DNA of 64,000 nucleotides from Streptomyces sp. CHD11. Lineage in GTDB: Bacteria; Actinomycetota; Actinomycetes; Streptomycetales; Streptomycetaceae. The number at the start of each line of letters is the position of its first letter. Positions within the stretch are counted from its first letter, which is position 1. The translations under genes were made by a program, and so were the position numbers. Where the stretch lies: positions 23,439 to 87,438 of the forward strand of contig NZ_JABTTS010000007.1 of NCBI RefSeq assembly GCF_018638295.1, written 5' to 3'. Below the pieces are notes generated by a model. That model worked only from the letters and a program-made list of their open reading frames with translations, was not told the origin of the DNA and searched no databases. Shown here in pieces: positions 31,775 to 42,800 of the stretch.

Positions 31775-33648
31775 ACCCCGGGAACCCCGGGCGAGCCCAG
31801 CAGCTCGGAGATGCGGTCCGGTGGCACCGGCCGGGAGTACAGCCAGCCCTGACCGGTGTCGCAGCCGATCCGGCGCAGCCTCGTCGCCTGCGCCGAGGTC
31901 TCCACGCACTCCGCGGTGACGGTGAGTCCGAGCCGGTGGGCGAGCTGCACCATCGCCTCGACGATGGCCTCGTCCGCCGGGCTCGCCTGGGCGTCACGGT
32001 CCTCGATCTGGAAGCCGCGGACGAAGGAACCGTCCAGCTTCAGCACCGACACGGGCAGCCGGCTGAGGTAGGCCAGATTGGAGTAGCCGGTGCCGAAGTC
32101 GTCGATGGCGATGCGTACGCCCATGTCGCTGAGCGCCTTCAGTGTCTGGATCGGCCGGCCGGAGGAGCCCATCACCGCCGACTCGGTCAGCTCCAGCTGG
32201 AGCATCCGCGGTGCGAGGCCGGTCTCCTCGAGGATGTCGGCGACGTCCGCCACCAGGTCGGAGTCCCACACCTGACGGACCGCCACGTTCACACTGACGA
32301 AGATCGGCGGCTCGTCCGGGTGCTCCATCTGCCACGCGCGGGCCTGACGGCAGGCGGTGCGCAGCACCCAGCGGCCGAGCGGCACGATCGAGCCGTCCTC
32401 CTCCGCGAGGGAGATGAACCGATTCGGCGTCAGGGTGCCGAACCGCGGGTGGTTCCAGCGGACCAGCGCCTCCACACCGTGCACCCGGTCGTCCTCCATG
32501 CCCACCAGCGGCTGGTACTCCAGCGCGAACTCGCCCCGGTCGATGGCCGGACGGAGCGTGGAGGCGAGCGCCTGGCGGGTCACCCGGTGGGCGTTGCGCT
32601 CCGGGTCGAACAGGGTCCAGCGGGACTTCCCGTCGGCCTTCGCCCAGTAGAGCGTCGTGTCGGCGGCCTGCATCAGCGCGGTGGGCGTGGTCCCGGCGGC
32701 ATGCCGCTCGACCACTCCGATCGACGCGGAGACCGACAGCCTGCGGCCGTCGAGGTCGAAGGGCGCCTGGATCGCGTCGAGCAGCGCCTCGGCGAGATCG
32801 GCCAGCTGTTCGGTTCCGGTGGAGTCCTCGACCAGCAGGGCGAACTCGTCCCCGCCGAGCCGGGCGACCAGCGGCGTCCCGGCCCTGGCGGCGTCCTTCG
32901 CGCACTGCCCGAGCCGTTCGGCGACGGCGGTCAGCAACTGGTCGCCGACGCGGTGGCCCAGGGTGTCGTTGACGGCCTTGAACCCGTCCAGGTCGAGGTA
33001 GCACAGCCCGATCCGGCCGGTGCCGCTCTCCTCGTACGCCCCCGCCTCCAGCGCGGCCGTCAGCCGCTCGAAGAACAGGGTGCGGTTGGGCAGCCGGGTC
33101 ACCGGGTCGTGCATCCGTACGTGCCGCAGGCGTTCCTGCAGCTCACGGTGGTCGCTGATGTCGGCGACCGACAGCAGTACGCCCCCGTCGTCCGCGGGCA
33201 GCGGGGCGACGGTCACCCGCACCCAGAGCGCGTGTCCCTCGGGATGCTTCAGCCGGCGCGTGCAGCGCAGCCGCGCCCGCCGTCCGTGCAGCATCTCCCG
33301 GTAGGCGTGCCAGGTGCGGGCGTCGGAGGTCAGGTCCACCAGGTCGGCGGCGACGGCGCCGGTCAGCGTGTCGGGGTCGCGGCCCAGCAGCCCGGCGAGG
33401 GCGGTGTTGGCACCGGTCACCAGGCCCTCACGGTCCACCACGGCCATGGCGAGCGGCGCGGCCGCGAAGGCGGAGCGGTAGGAGAGGGGTGACGGCGGGG
33501 CCGCTGAGGCAGCGGAGGACGACAGAGGTGGGGGAGAAAGCAGGGCTGTGGGTTCGGTACCGGCAGACGTGATGATCTCACTCTCTGTGACGATCGACCG
33601 GTCGAGTTCAGTCGCGGGCGCCGGCCCTTCGGACGTTCCGCTCACCAC
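31750..33648 (-). CDS. cdgA: PAS-GGDEF-EAL c-di-GMP cyclase/phosphodiesterase (CdgA-like)
   Basis: The 632-residue cytoplasmic protein has a PAS domain (residues about 55-170), a GGDEF domain with intact [13 protein letters not shown] near residue 265 and an EAL domain with [11 protein letters not shown] near 390. The EAL metal and catalytic set is complete: [28 protein letters not shown], and QGWLYSRP. The inhibitory RxxD site is absent before GGDEF. It may both make and degrade c-di-GMP, the signal that controls BldD and sporulation in Streptomyces. From memory, gene order matches cdgA (SCO2817) of S. coelicolor. GTG at 33648 follows GGGAGCGA. Confidence 0.9.
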
Positions 33649-34005
33649 TCGCTCCCGCAGTGCACTCGATCGCTGTCCGCCGCTGTCCGTGCAGGAAAGT
33701 CTCAGTACCAGGAAGTGTGCCGATCATAGAGGCCCGCGCCGGGGCCTTCCAGTCACTGTCCGGTCTTCCGTGCGGATCCGCATCTCTGCCCGATCGTTTC
33801 TGCTCACGGGTGGACGGCTTCTGCGGGCCTCCGACCAGTTGTGACGTTCCGTGAGTGAACGAGGTGTCGACCCCGCCCGACTCCGTACGGCCACGCTCGG
33901 GTTTCCGCCATTCTCACCCGTCTGGTGCAGTTGAACAGAGCGCGGTATGACAAATCATCACAATCTGGGGTGCGGTATCCCGCGAACCGTCTCCCGGAGG
34001 TCCCC
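33649..34005. other. Divergent regulatory region, no gene
   Basis: This interval between the c-di-GMP gene and the M6 protease gene holds no credible gene. It must contain both promoters. I do not see a clear operator. The only firm signal is GGAGG at 33996-34000 before the protease GTG. Confidence 0.4.
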
Positions 34006-35610
<1,605 letters not shown>

Positions 35611-35638
35611 ATCCGGACGCGGCCGGGCACGACCGGAC

Positions 35639-35678
35639 ATGAGTGAGGCCCCCCGCTTGCGCGAGGGGCCTCACTCAT
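35639..35678. terminator. Bidirectional terminator between M6 protease and tRNA-Lys copy 3
   Basis: ATGAGTGAGGCCCC (35639-35652) and GGGGCCTCACTCAT (35665-35678) are perfect 14-bp arms between two convergent genes. Confidence 0.9.
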
Positions 35679-35682
35679 GTCG

Positions 35683-35756
35683 TGCGCCGCCAGGGACTCG
35701 AACCCCGGACCCGCTGATTAAGAGTCAGCTGCTCTAACCAACTGAGCTAGCGGCGC
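35683..35756 (-). tRNA. tRNA-Lys (CTT), copy 3, overlapping a protein gene
   Basis: The 74 bases are identical to the other two copies. Its first ten nucleotides are also the last codons and stop of the protein gene 35747-36340 on the same strand (TAG is tRNA positions 8-10). It may be processed from that mRNA. Confidence 0.97.
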
Positions 35757-36340
35757 CTGCTGACGTCGTAGACATTAGCACCACGATCCGGGGGAGGAAA
35801 AATCGATATCCGCACGGCCGCGCGGGCCGCCCGCACGGCCGCCCACAGCAGCACCTCCGGGCCCGGCAGCCAGGGACGACGCGTATCGGGGGCGACCAGC
35901 CAGCGGGCGGCGGGCATGGGCCCCACGGGCTCGGCGGGCACGAGGGCCGGGACGGTCACCGCGTCACCGGCGCCGTGGCACAGCAGCGGCGGCACCCCGT
36001 CCGTCCGCGCGCCGCGCGCACCCCACTCCTCCCACTCCAGGAGCGCCGGCAGCCGCTGCGCCGTACCGGGCGGGGCGAAGAGCAGCATCCGCGCGCGGAA
36101 CTCGGCCACCGGACCGGAGCCCGGCCCCTCCTCCCACATCCGGTCCAGCATCCGCCGCCCGAAGACCGCGGGGACGCTCACCACGTCGAAGACCACACCG
36201 CAGGGCAGCACCAGCGGGGCGCCCGGCCGCTCCCCCCAGAGCGAGAGCGTGCTGCGCGGATACGTTCCGGCCGAGGCGAGCCAGGCGGCACCGTCCGGGG
36301 TGACACCGCTGACGTCGGGGACATTCCGTGTGCTGCTCAT
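35747..36340 (-). CDS. Conserved Streptomyces protein (annotated elsewhere as primase/polymerase-like)
   Basis: This 197-residue protein starts MSSTRNVPDVSGVTPDGAAWLASAG and ends PPPDRGANVYDVSRRR. I recall close Streptomyces relatives labelled bifunctional DNA primase/polymerase N-terminal-like, but I see no clear catalytic Asp pair, so that label is weak. The protein has no signal or membrane segment. Its TAG stop lies within tRNA-Lys copy 3, so transcription through this gene would deliver the tRNA. Confidence 0.65.
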   Translation of the reverse strand: MSSTRNVPDVSGVTPDGAAWLASAGTYPRSTLSLWGERPGAPLVLPCGVVFDVVSVPAVFGRRMLDRMWEEGPGSGPVAEFRARMLLFAPPGTAQRLPALLEWEEWGARGARTDGVPPLLCHGAGDAVTVPALVPAEPVGPMPAARWLVAPDTRRPWLPGPEVLLWAAVRAARAAVRISIFPPPDRGANVYDVSRRR

Positions 36341-36473
36341 GACGCATACATCTACCGTGTGTGAGGGAACGGTTCCGCAGAGTTGCCCGAACTGCTGACG
36401 TGTAGCCGGACGAACGCGTATCCTGCCCACCCGGCATATGCCACGCCCGTTCGAGCGTGCGCCGCCGCGCGGC

Positions 36474-36839
36474 TCACGCGGGGTCCGTGCGCCCCAACCC
36501 GTCCCCGCCGCGAAGCAGCTCCCGCCCGAACTCGACCATCTTCTTCGCGTAGTCCTCGGTCCACTCGGCGCGCTCGGCGATGTCCGCCGTCGTCAGCCGG
36601 TCGAAACGCCGGGGATCGGCCAGCTGGGCCGCCGCCATCGCCTGGAACTCGGTCGCCCGGTCCGTGGCGGCCCGGAAGGCGAGCGTCAGCTCGGTCGCCC
36701 GCTCCAGCAGCGCGCGCGGATCCTCGATCGACTCCAGATCGAAGAAGTGCTCGGGATCCGAGGCCGCCTCCGCGGGCTCGAACAACAGGGGCGCGGGCCG
36801 TAGCCGCGGCTGCTCCCGGCGCGGCGCGTGCTCCGCCAT
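36474..36839 (-). CDS. Conserved hypothetical helical protein
   Basis: This 121-residue protein is mostly alpha-helical and charged (PEHFFDLESIEDPRALLERATEL, then RRFDRLTTADIAERAEWTEDYAKKMVEFGREL). I do not know its function. AGGAG precedes ATG. There is no membrane segment or known motif; the region RFDRLTTADIAERAEWTEDYAKKM could be a small HTH-like unit, which is a guess. Confidence 0.7.
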   Translation of the reverse strand: MAEHAPRREQPRLRPAPLLFEPAEAASDPEHFFDLESIEDPRALLERATELTLAFRAATDRATEFQAMAAAQLADPRRFDRLTTADIAERAEWTEDYAKKMVEFGRELLRGGDGLGRTDPA

Positions 36840-37008
36840 GAGGTCTCCTCCACTTGCCTCGCGATCGACCCCCGGTAGGCGGGCCACCGTCCATTGTCCC
36901 GCGCCCGCGCAAGAGGGCGTCGACGCCGTGGTCGGGGGGTGGCCTTCTGCACCCCCGCCCCCGTGCTGGAAGAGCGTTCCGAAGTGACCAGATGCGCCGC
37001 CGCGTCGT

Positions 37009-37689
37009 TCAGGCCTTCGCGGGCACCTCCAGGCGGGCAAGGCTGCGGTCGTGCGGGCGTCGGAGGAACAGGAGCGAGGCGGTGGCGCCGATCAGGGCGC
37101 AGAACATGTCCCACTGCGTGTCCCAGACGTCGCCCTGCGTCCCGAGGAACGCGTCGGCCGCCTGTCCCCCGGTCACGGCCGCGAGCCACTCCAGCATCTC
37201 GAAGACGGCGCTGAAGGCGAGACAGGCGCACACCGTCAGCGGGGCGAGCCAGCGGCTGCCGCGCAGAGGCGAGGTCCGGATGAGAAGTTCCCGGACCAGG
37301 ATCGCCGGGACGAATCCCTGCATGAGGTGCCCGAAGCGGTCATACGGGTTGCGCTCCAGGCCGAACCAGTCGCGCACCCAGTCACCGGCCGGAACGTCCG
37401 CGTACGTGTGGTGCCCGCCGACGATGAGGACGATGGCGTGGACGGCCAGAAGGCCACAGAGCAGACCGCTCAGCGGGAACCGCCGGCGCAGCAGGACCGC
37501 CATCGGCAGGCCCACCATCACCCACACCGTTTCCAATACCCAGGTCGTCGGGTCCTTGGCGCCGAACGCCGACACCACGAGCGCCCCTGCGACGAGGACC
37601 GCGAGGACGGCGGGCAGTCGACGGCGACTACGGTCCGGGATCGACAGTGTGCCGTCCGGTGATCCGACGGACGCGGGGAAGGACGACAT
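37009..37689 (-). CDS. DUF2238 integral membrane protein (YjdF-like)
   Basis: This 226-residue protein has about six membrane helices and the DUF2238 signature YDRFGHLMQGFVPAILVRELL with VFEMLEWLAA and GDVWDTQWDMFCALIGA. Function of the family is unknown. ATG at 37689 follows AGGAG. Charged residues within helices (Asp, Arg, His in DRFGH; Glu in EMLEW) are conserved in the family and suggest a membrane-embedded activity. Confidence 0.82.
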   Translation of the reverse strand: MSSFPASVGSPDGTLSIPDRSRRRLPAVLAVLVAGALVVSAFGAKDPTTWVLETVWVMVGLPMAVLLRRRFPLSGLLCGLLAVHAIVLIVGGHHTYADVPAGDWVRDWFGLERNPYDRFGHLMQGFVPAILVRELLIRTSPLRGSRWLAPLTVCACLAFSAVFEMLEWLAAVTGGQAADAFLGTQGDVWDTQWDMFCALIGATASLLFLRRPHDRSLARLEVPAKA

Positions 37690-37911
37690 CAGCGGCTCCT
37701 CATCTCCAAGGCCCCGACTGTCCGACTCTCGCAGCCGTCCCGGGGGTGCCGCCATCCTCAACGCGCCCTGACATCCCGGCATAAGTACAGCTACTCAACC
37801 GCCCTGTGAGGGAACCTTGTTGGTCCTCCGAGTCGGCATGGTCGGCGGCCTGCCGGAGTCAGGCTCGAACGTCGTCACATGGGTGCCTCGCGGCCGCGTC
37901 TGCCGACGGGT

Positions 37912-38127
37912 TCATTCCACGTCGGGTGCCTTGAGACTGCCGAGATGGGCGGTGAACGCGCTGAACGCGGTGGTGGGGAAGGTAAGCGTGGCCCGGTCCG
38001 GGGCCTTGGAGTCGCGGACGGCTATGTGGGGGTGGCGGTGGGCGATCTCTACGCAGGCGTTACCTTCACCGCCGCCCGAGTAGGACGACTTCTTCCAGAT
38101 GTCAGGGGTCGTCATGACGGACTTCAC
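37912..38127 (-). CDS. DUF397 protein
   Basis: This small protein of 67-71 residues has the DUF397 pattern IWKKSSYSGGGEGNACVEIA and VRDSKAPDRATLTFPTTAFSAF. DUF397 proteins partner WhiJ/Scr1-type HTH regulators in Streptomyces development clusters and were proposed as toxin-like partners. GTG at 38127 overlaps the HTH gene's TGA by four bases; ATG at 38115 is the alternative. The upstream AAGGAG is very close to the GTG, so the start is not settled. Confidence 0.82.
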   Translation of the reverse strand: MKSVMTTPDIWKKSSYSGGGEGNACVEIAHRHPHIAVRDSKAPDRATLTFPTTAFSAFTAHLGSLKAPDVE

Positions 38128-38975
38128 AGCTCCTTCGCCAGCCGGTGGATGAAGTCACGCGAACGCCCAGGTTCGAGCGATGCTGCCTCCACTTTATGGA
38201 AGAGCGTTCGAAAGTGGCCCAGTTGTGCCGCCGCGTCGATGAACACCGTGCCGTTCGGCCCATCACGCACCACGGTGTCCAGCTGAGGGACGGCACCACC
38301 CGCGTACACCATGGCGCTTCCGGCCCCGCCGAAACCGTCCAGGTCGAAGGGGATGACACGAACGGTGACCGCGTCGGCCTCGGACACTTCCACGATGCGG
38401 ACGAGTTGGGCGCGTGAGGCGGGACGGCTGCTCACGCGGATACGAAGAGCCGCTTCGTGGATGACCGCCACATACGGCACCGGATCAGGACGGTCGATGA
38501 CAACGCGGCGTCGCATACGGTGCTCCACCCAACGAGCCCTCTCGCTCTCGGGGAAGTCGGGGCTCACGTAGGAGAAGAGCGCCCGCGCGTAGTCCTCGGT
38601 CTGCAGCAGGCCCGGGATGTGCAGAAAGTCGACGTCCCACCGGAGGGAGGCGTGATGCTCCAGCTCGGATAGGTCCAGGAAGGAGTTGGGCAGCGTGCCC
38701 CGGTACTCCTCCCACCAGCCGCGGGTACGGCCGGCTGCCATCACCACGAGCGCTGACAGTAACTCGCTGTCGGAGCACGCGTAGTGGGCAGCGAGACGTC
38801 GTAGCCGTTCCTCGCTCACACCGGCGACGCCGGACTCCATCTGGCTCATCTGTACGGAGTTCACGCCGAGCAGGCCTGCCGCCTCGGTGGCCTTGAGTCC
38901 CGCCGCTTCGCGCAACTTCCGCAGCTCCGTGCCCAACCGTGCCTGGCGCGCGGTGGGTTGCCGTCTGGGCGGCAT
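38124..38975 (-). CDS. WhiJ/Scr1-type HTH regulator (XRE + DUF5753)
   Basis: The 283-residue protein has an N-terminal Cro/C1 HTH (LGTELRKLREAAGLKATEAAGLLGVNSVQMSQMESG, residues 14-50) and a DUF5753 C-terminal domain (LHIPGLLQTEDYARALFS, then AVIHEAALRIRVSSRPASRAQL). This architecture is WhiJ/Scr1, linked to control of aerial growth and antibiotics. AGGAGG precedes ATG. Together with the DUF397 gene downstream and the divergent RsbW-like ATPase it forms an abaA/whiJ-type trio. Confidence 0.9.
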   Translation of the reverse strand: MPPRRQPTARQARLGTELRKLREAAGLKATEAAGLLGVNSVQMSQMESGVAGVSEERLRRLAAHYACSDSELLSALVVMAAGRTRGWWEEYRGTLPNSFLDLSELEHHASLRWDVDFLHIPGLLQTEDYARALFSYVSPDFPESERARWVEHRMRRRVVIDRPDPVPYVAVIHEAALRIRVSSRPASRAQLVRIVEVSEADAVTVRVIPFDLDGFGGAGSAMVYAGGAVPQLDTVVRDGPNGTVFIDAAAQLGHFRTLFHKVEAASLEPGRSRDFIHRLAKEL

Positions 38976-39077
38976 GGCTTCCTCCTCGCCTCAGTGGCTG
39001 TGGTCGGGCGACCCGTTCGGGGGCAGATTACGCGAACGGCTTGCTGAGTAATAAATCTATGCCCTACTTTCAGTCAC

Positions 39078-39100
39078 GCATCGCCTACGTTGCGCGATGC
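39078..39100. promoter_or_regulatory. Inverted repeat in the HTH/ATPase divergon
   Basis: GCATCGC (39078-39084) and GCGATGC (39094-39100) are 7-bp arms separated by 9 bases, between the divergent WhiJ-like and RsbW-like genes. An AT-rich stretch (AGTAATAAATCTATG) is just upstream and could hold the promoter. The repeat is a candidate operator. Confidence 0.45.
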
Positions 39101-39192
39101 ATGGTCTGGAAGTGCACCGCTCTGTCCTGCCGTGACGGATGCGGCAATGACACCGGCCCCTCCTCCAGCCCCTCGATCGGACAGGAATTCGC

Positions 39193-39627
39193 ATGCCCGA
39201 AAACGACCCGTGGGAGTACTCCCTCTCCATCCCGAACGACACCCGCGCCGTCACCATCTGCCGCCGCACCCTCCGCCTGATCCTGACCATGCACGGCCTG
39301 ATCCGCCTGGTCGACGTGGCCGAACTCCTCGCAACGGAACTGGTGTCGAACGCCGTACGTCACACCAAGGGCCCTGCCGCCCTGCGGGTGCGCTGGTCGG
39401 AGGCCGGCGTGCTGAGGCTGGGCGCGTGGGACGCGGACCCCTCTCCGCCTGAGCCACCGCAGCCGCTGGACCTGACCGTCGACCGGGAGGACGGTCGAGG
39501 GCTGGCGCTGATCAGAACGTGCGCCGACGTATGGGGCTGGCAACCGCTGGTCAGGGACGGTAGCCGGGGCAAGTACATCTGGTGCGAACTGGGCCCGGAC
39601 GTGACATCGGGGAGCCGCGCGGAGTGA
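39193..39627 (+). CDS. RsbW-like ATP-binding protein (HATPase_c_2)
   Basis: This 144-residue protein is a small GHKL-type ATPase with N-box ELLATELVSNAVRHTKG and a G-box-like DREDGRGLALIRTCADVWGW. These single-domain RsbW-like proteins may phosphorylate anti-anti-sigma factors or act in WhiJ-type clusters (AbaA-D). No sigma or anti-anti-sigma gene is adjacent, so its partner is probably encoded elsewhere. ATG follows AGGAA. Confidence 0.88.
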   Translation: MPENDPWEYSLSIPNDTRAVTICRRTLRLILTMHGLIRLVDVAELLATELVSNAVRHTKGPAALRVRWSEAGVLRLGAWDADPSPPEPPQPLDLTVDREDGRGLALIRTCADVWGWQPLVRDGSRGKYIWCELGPDVTSGSRAE

Positions 39628-39895
39628 TCGGGCGAAGGGGCGGATTGCGTCGACCGGGCTTCGCCCCAGCGTCTCCCGTGAGGTGGCGCCCTGCCGTCTT
39701 GGGAAGTGTCACGCCACACACCCAGCCATAGCGTGATCAAGCCTTACGTACCCATTCCCAAACGTAACGATCATCACGTGCGCTACATGAATCCGCGCCG
39801 CCATTGTCCGTTTGCTACCCGTTGACCTGACGTTCGGTAACGAGGTGGGGTACGGAAGGCAACTGTGTGGGCTCTGTGGGTGGGGTGTGGCGGGG
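39628..39895. other. Upstream region of the LamG gene
   Basis: No gene is seen. The sequence is less GC-rich than average and holds TTACGTACCC, AACGTAACGATCATCACG and TTGACC (39821-39826), any of which may belong to the LamG-RHS promoter. I cannot assign spacing with confidence. Confidence 0.35.
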
Positions 39896-42800
39896 ATGTG
39901 GGGCCGAAGTCGAGGCAGTACCAGGGCCATTGGCGTCCTGATGGGCGCAGCGTTGGCCGTCGGGTCGGCTCCGGCGCTGACCGGTGAGGCCGTGGCCGGT
40001 GTGCCGGATTCGCCGGTTCCGCCGAGAAGCGCGGCGAGGACCGCCGGCCATGACGCCGGTGGCCTCACGGAGGCCGAAGCGCTGGCCAAGGCCAAGAAGA
40101 CCGGCGAGGCCGTGGAGATCGTGTCGCTGCGCGGGGAGGCGAGCGAGGTCTTCGCGACCCCGGACGGCCGCTTGCAGGCGCGCGAGTACCTGCGTCCTGT
40201 CTGGACGCGCATCGGCGGTGGCTGGGAGCGGATCGACACCGACCTGACGGCCACGAACGAGGGCACCATCGCCCCCGAGGCATCGACGATCGATCTGGAG
40301 TTCTCCGGCGGAGGACAGGGCCCGCTGGTGCGGATGGAGCGCGCCGGGCGTGAGCTGAGCCTGACCTGGCCGACGCCGCTGCCGAAGCCCGAGGTCGCGG
40401 GACCGGTCGCCACCTACCCGTCGGTGCTGCCGGATGTCGATCTGCGGATGACGGCGCAGCAGGACGGCTTCACCCAGTTGCTGGTGGTCAAGTCGGCAGA
40501 GGCGGCCGCGAGCCCGGAACTCGCCCAGTTGCGGTTGGAACTGGATGCACGCGGCCTGTCGGTGGAGGAGACCGAAGAGGGCGGACTGCAGGCGCTCGAC
40601 AAGGGAGCCGAGTCGCCGGTCTTCGAGGCCCCGCGGCCGATGATGTGGGATTCGAGCCCGGGGGAGAGCCCGGCGGGCGCGGAACCGAGCAAGGCGGCAG
40701 CAGGTGAGAAGGCGGAGGGCAGGAGCGCGTCGGCCGGCGCGGCAGCGGCGTCGGGCGATCAGCCGGGCGCGGGGGAGTCGGGCAAGCTCGCTCCCGTCGG
40801 GGTCGAGGTGGCGAACGGGCAGGACGAGCTGGTCCTGACGCCGGACGCGGATGTCCTGAAGGGCGAGGACACCACGTACCCGGTCTTCATCGACCCGCAG
40901 TGGTACACACCCAAGGCCACCGCATGGACCATGGTCTCCAAGTACTGGGCCAACTCGCCCCAGTGGAAGTTCAACGGTGACTCCGACTCGGGCCTGGGCT
41001 ACTGCAACTGGAACTACTGCGCGCCCCATGACACCAAGCGCCTCTTCTACCGCGTTCCGGTCTCCAAGTTCGCGGGGCGCAGCATCCTGTCGGCCGAGTT
41101 CGTCGTACGCAACACCTGGTCGGCGTCATGCTCCGACAGGGGCGTGCAACTGTGGCGTACCAAGAACATCAGTTCGTCCACCACATGGGACTCCCAGAAC
41201 GCCTCGGGCTTCTGGATAGACCACCTCAAGACCGAGAGCTTCGCGTACGGGTACGACGGGTGCGCCGCCAAGGACGCCGAGTTCGACGTGAGGTCGGCGG
41301 TACAGCAGGCCGCGAACGGCAAGTGGTCGACGATGACCTTCGGTCTGCGGGCGTCGAGTGAGAGCGACGGCTACGGCTGGAAGCGGTTCTCGGACGACGC
41401 CTATCTGCGGGTGAAGTACAACCGTCCGCCGTCCCAGCTGAAGATGTCGCAGCTGACGATGCAGTACGGCGGTACGTGCAAGACCCCGTCCTCCCTCGCC
41501 CGTGTCCGCACTCTCGGCACGATCCGGGCGAACAACGTCACGGATCCCGACGGTGACAACGTCGGCGTGCAGTTCCAGGCGCAGTGGGACGGGGGATCGT
41601 GGAGTCCTACCCGCGCGGCGGGCAAGGCGTCGGGGTCGTCGTTCGCGATTTCCCTGCCGTCGTCGATCCCGAAGAACAAGACCGTCAGGTGGTACGCCCG
41701 GGTCTTCGACGGTGCGCAGTACTCGCCGTGGTCGCATGCGGGGGCTGCGTCGGCGTGCTATTTCGTCTACGACACCAGCGTGCCGCAGGCACCGACGGTG
41801 AACTCGGGCGAGTACCCGGAGTCGGATCCGTCCAACCCCGAGGATCCTTGGTACGACGGAGTGGGACAGTACGGGTCGTTCACCGTCGACGGGGTCAACT
41901 CGGACGTGACGACGTACTGGTACGGCATCAACGGTGACCCGACCTCCAGGAACAAGATCACCACCTCGGGTGGCGCCGCACGGATCGCGAAGGTGCTGCC
42001 GGCCGAGCCCGGCGTGAACTTCTTCACGGCGCAGGCCTTCGACTCCGCCGGCAACGGCAGCGAGATCCGCACCTACCAGTACCGGGTCAAGGCAGGCCAG
42101 CCCGACCGCGCGACATGGCAGATGGACGAGGGCGCCGGGGCGAGTCAGGCGGAGGGATCCACACCCCCGCGCACCCTGAAACTCCTCGGCGGCACCACCG
42201 CCGGAGTCGAAGGCGCCGTAGGCACGGCGGTGCGGTTCAACGGTACGGACGGCTACGCCGACACCGACCTCTCACCGGTCAACACCAACCAGGGCTTCAC
42301 CGTCTCCGCATGGGTCAACTTCGACGAGCAGCCCACCCACTCGATGGTGGTGGCGACCCAGCCGGGCAACATCATGGCAGGCTCCGAGCTCTACTACTCC
42401 CCGGTCCACGGCTGGGTGTTCAACCAGCACTCGTCGGACGCCGCCGGTGCCACATCGGTCATGGCGAAGGCCGCCACGCCCGCCCCGGTCACGGTGGGCA
42501 AGTGGACGCACGTCGCCGGCTCCTACGACGCGACCCTGGACCGGCTGCGCCTGTATGTCGATGGCCAACTGGTCGGCGAGAAGGCATGGTCGACCCCCTG
42601 GAACGCCCGCCGCGGTCTGCGGATCGGGGCCGGTTCCTACAGCGGGACGCCCGGCAACTATTTCTCCGGCGCCATCGACGACGTGCAGATCTTCAGCCGG
42701 CAACTGGAGAACAGTGAAGTCACCCAGCTGCATGCGAAGCAGACCGTCGGCGACCCGGGCCCGCCCGCGATCGCGGTGTTCCCCCTGGACGAGGCAGCCG

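Noticed and set aside
35747..36340. Calling the gene a functional DNA primase/polymerase
   Set aside because: The protein is short and I see no conserved catalytic Asp motif, so only the remembered label of relatives supports it.
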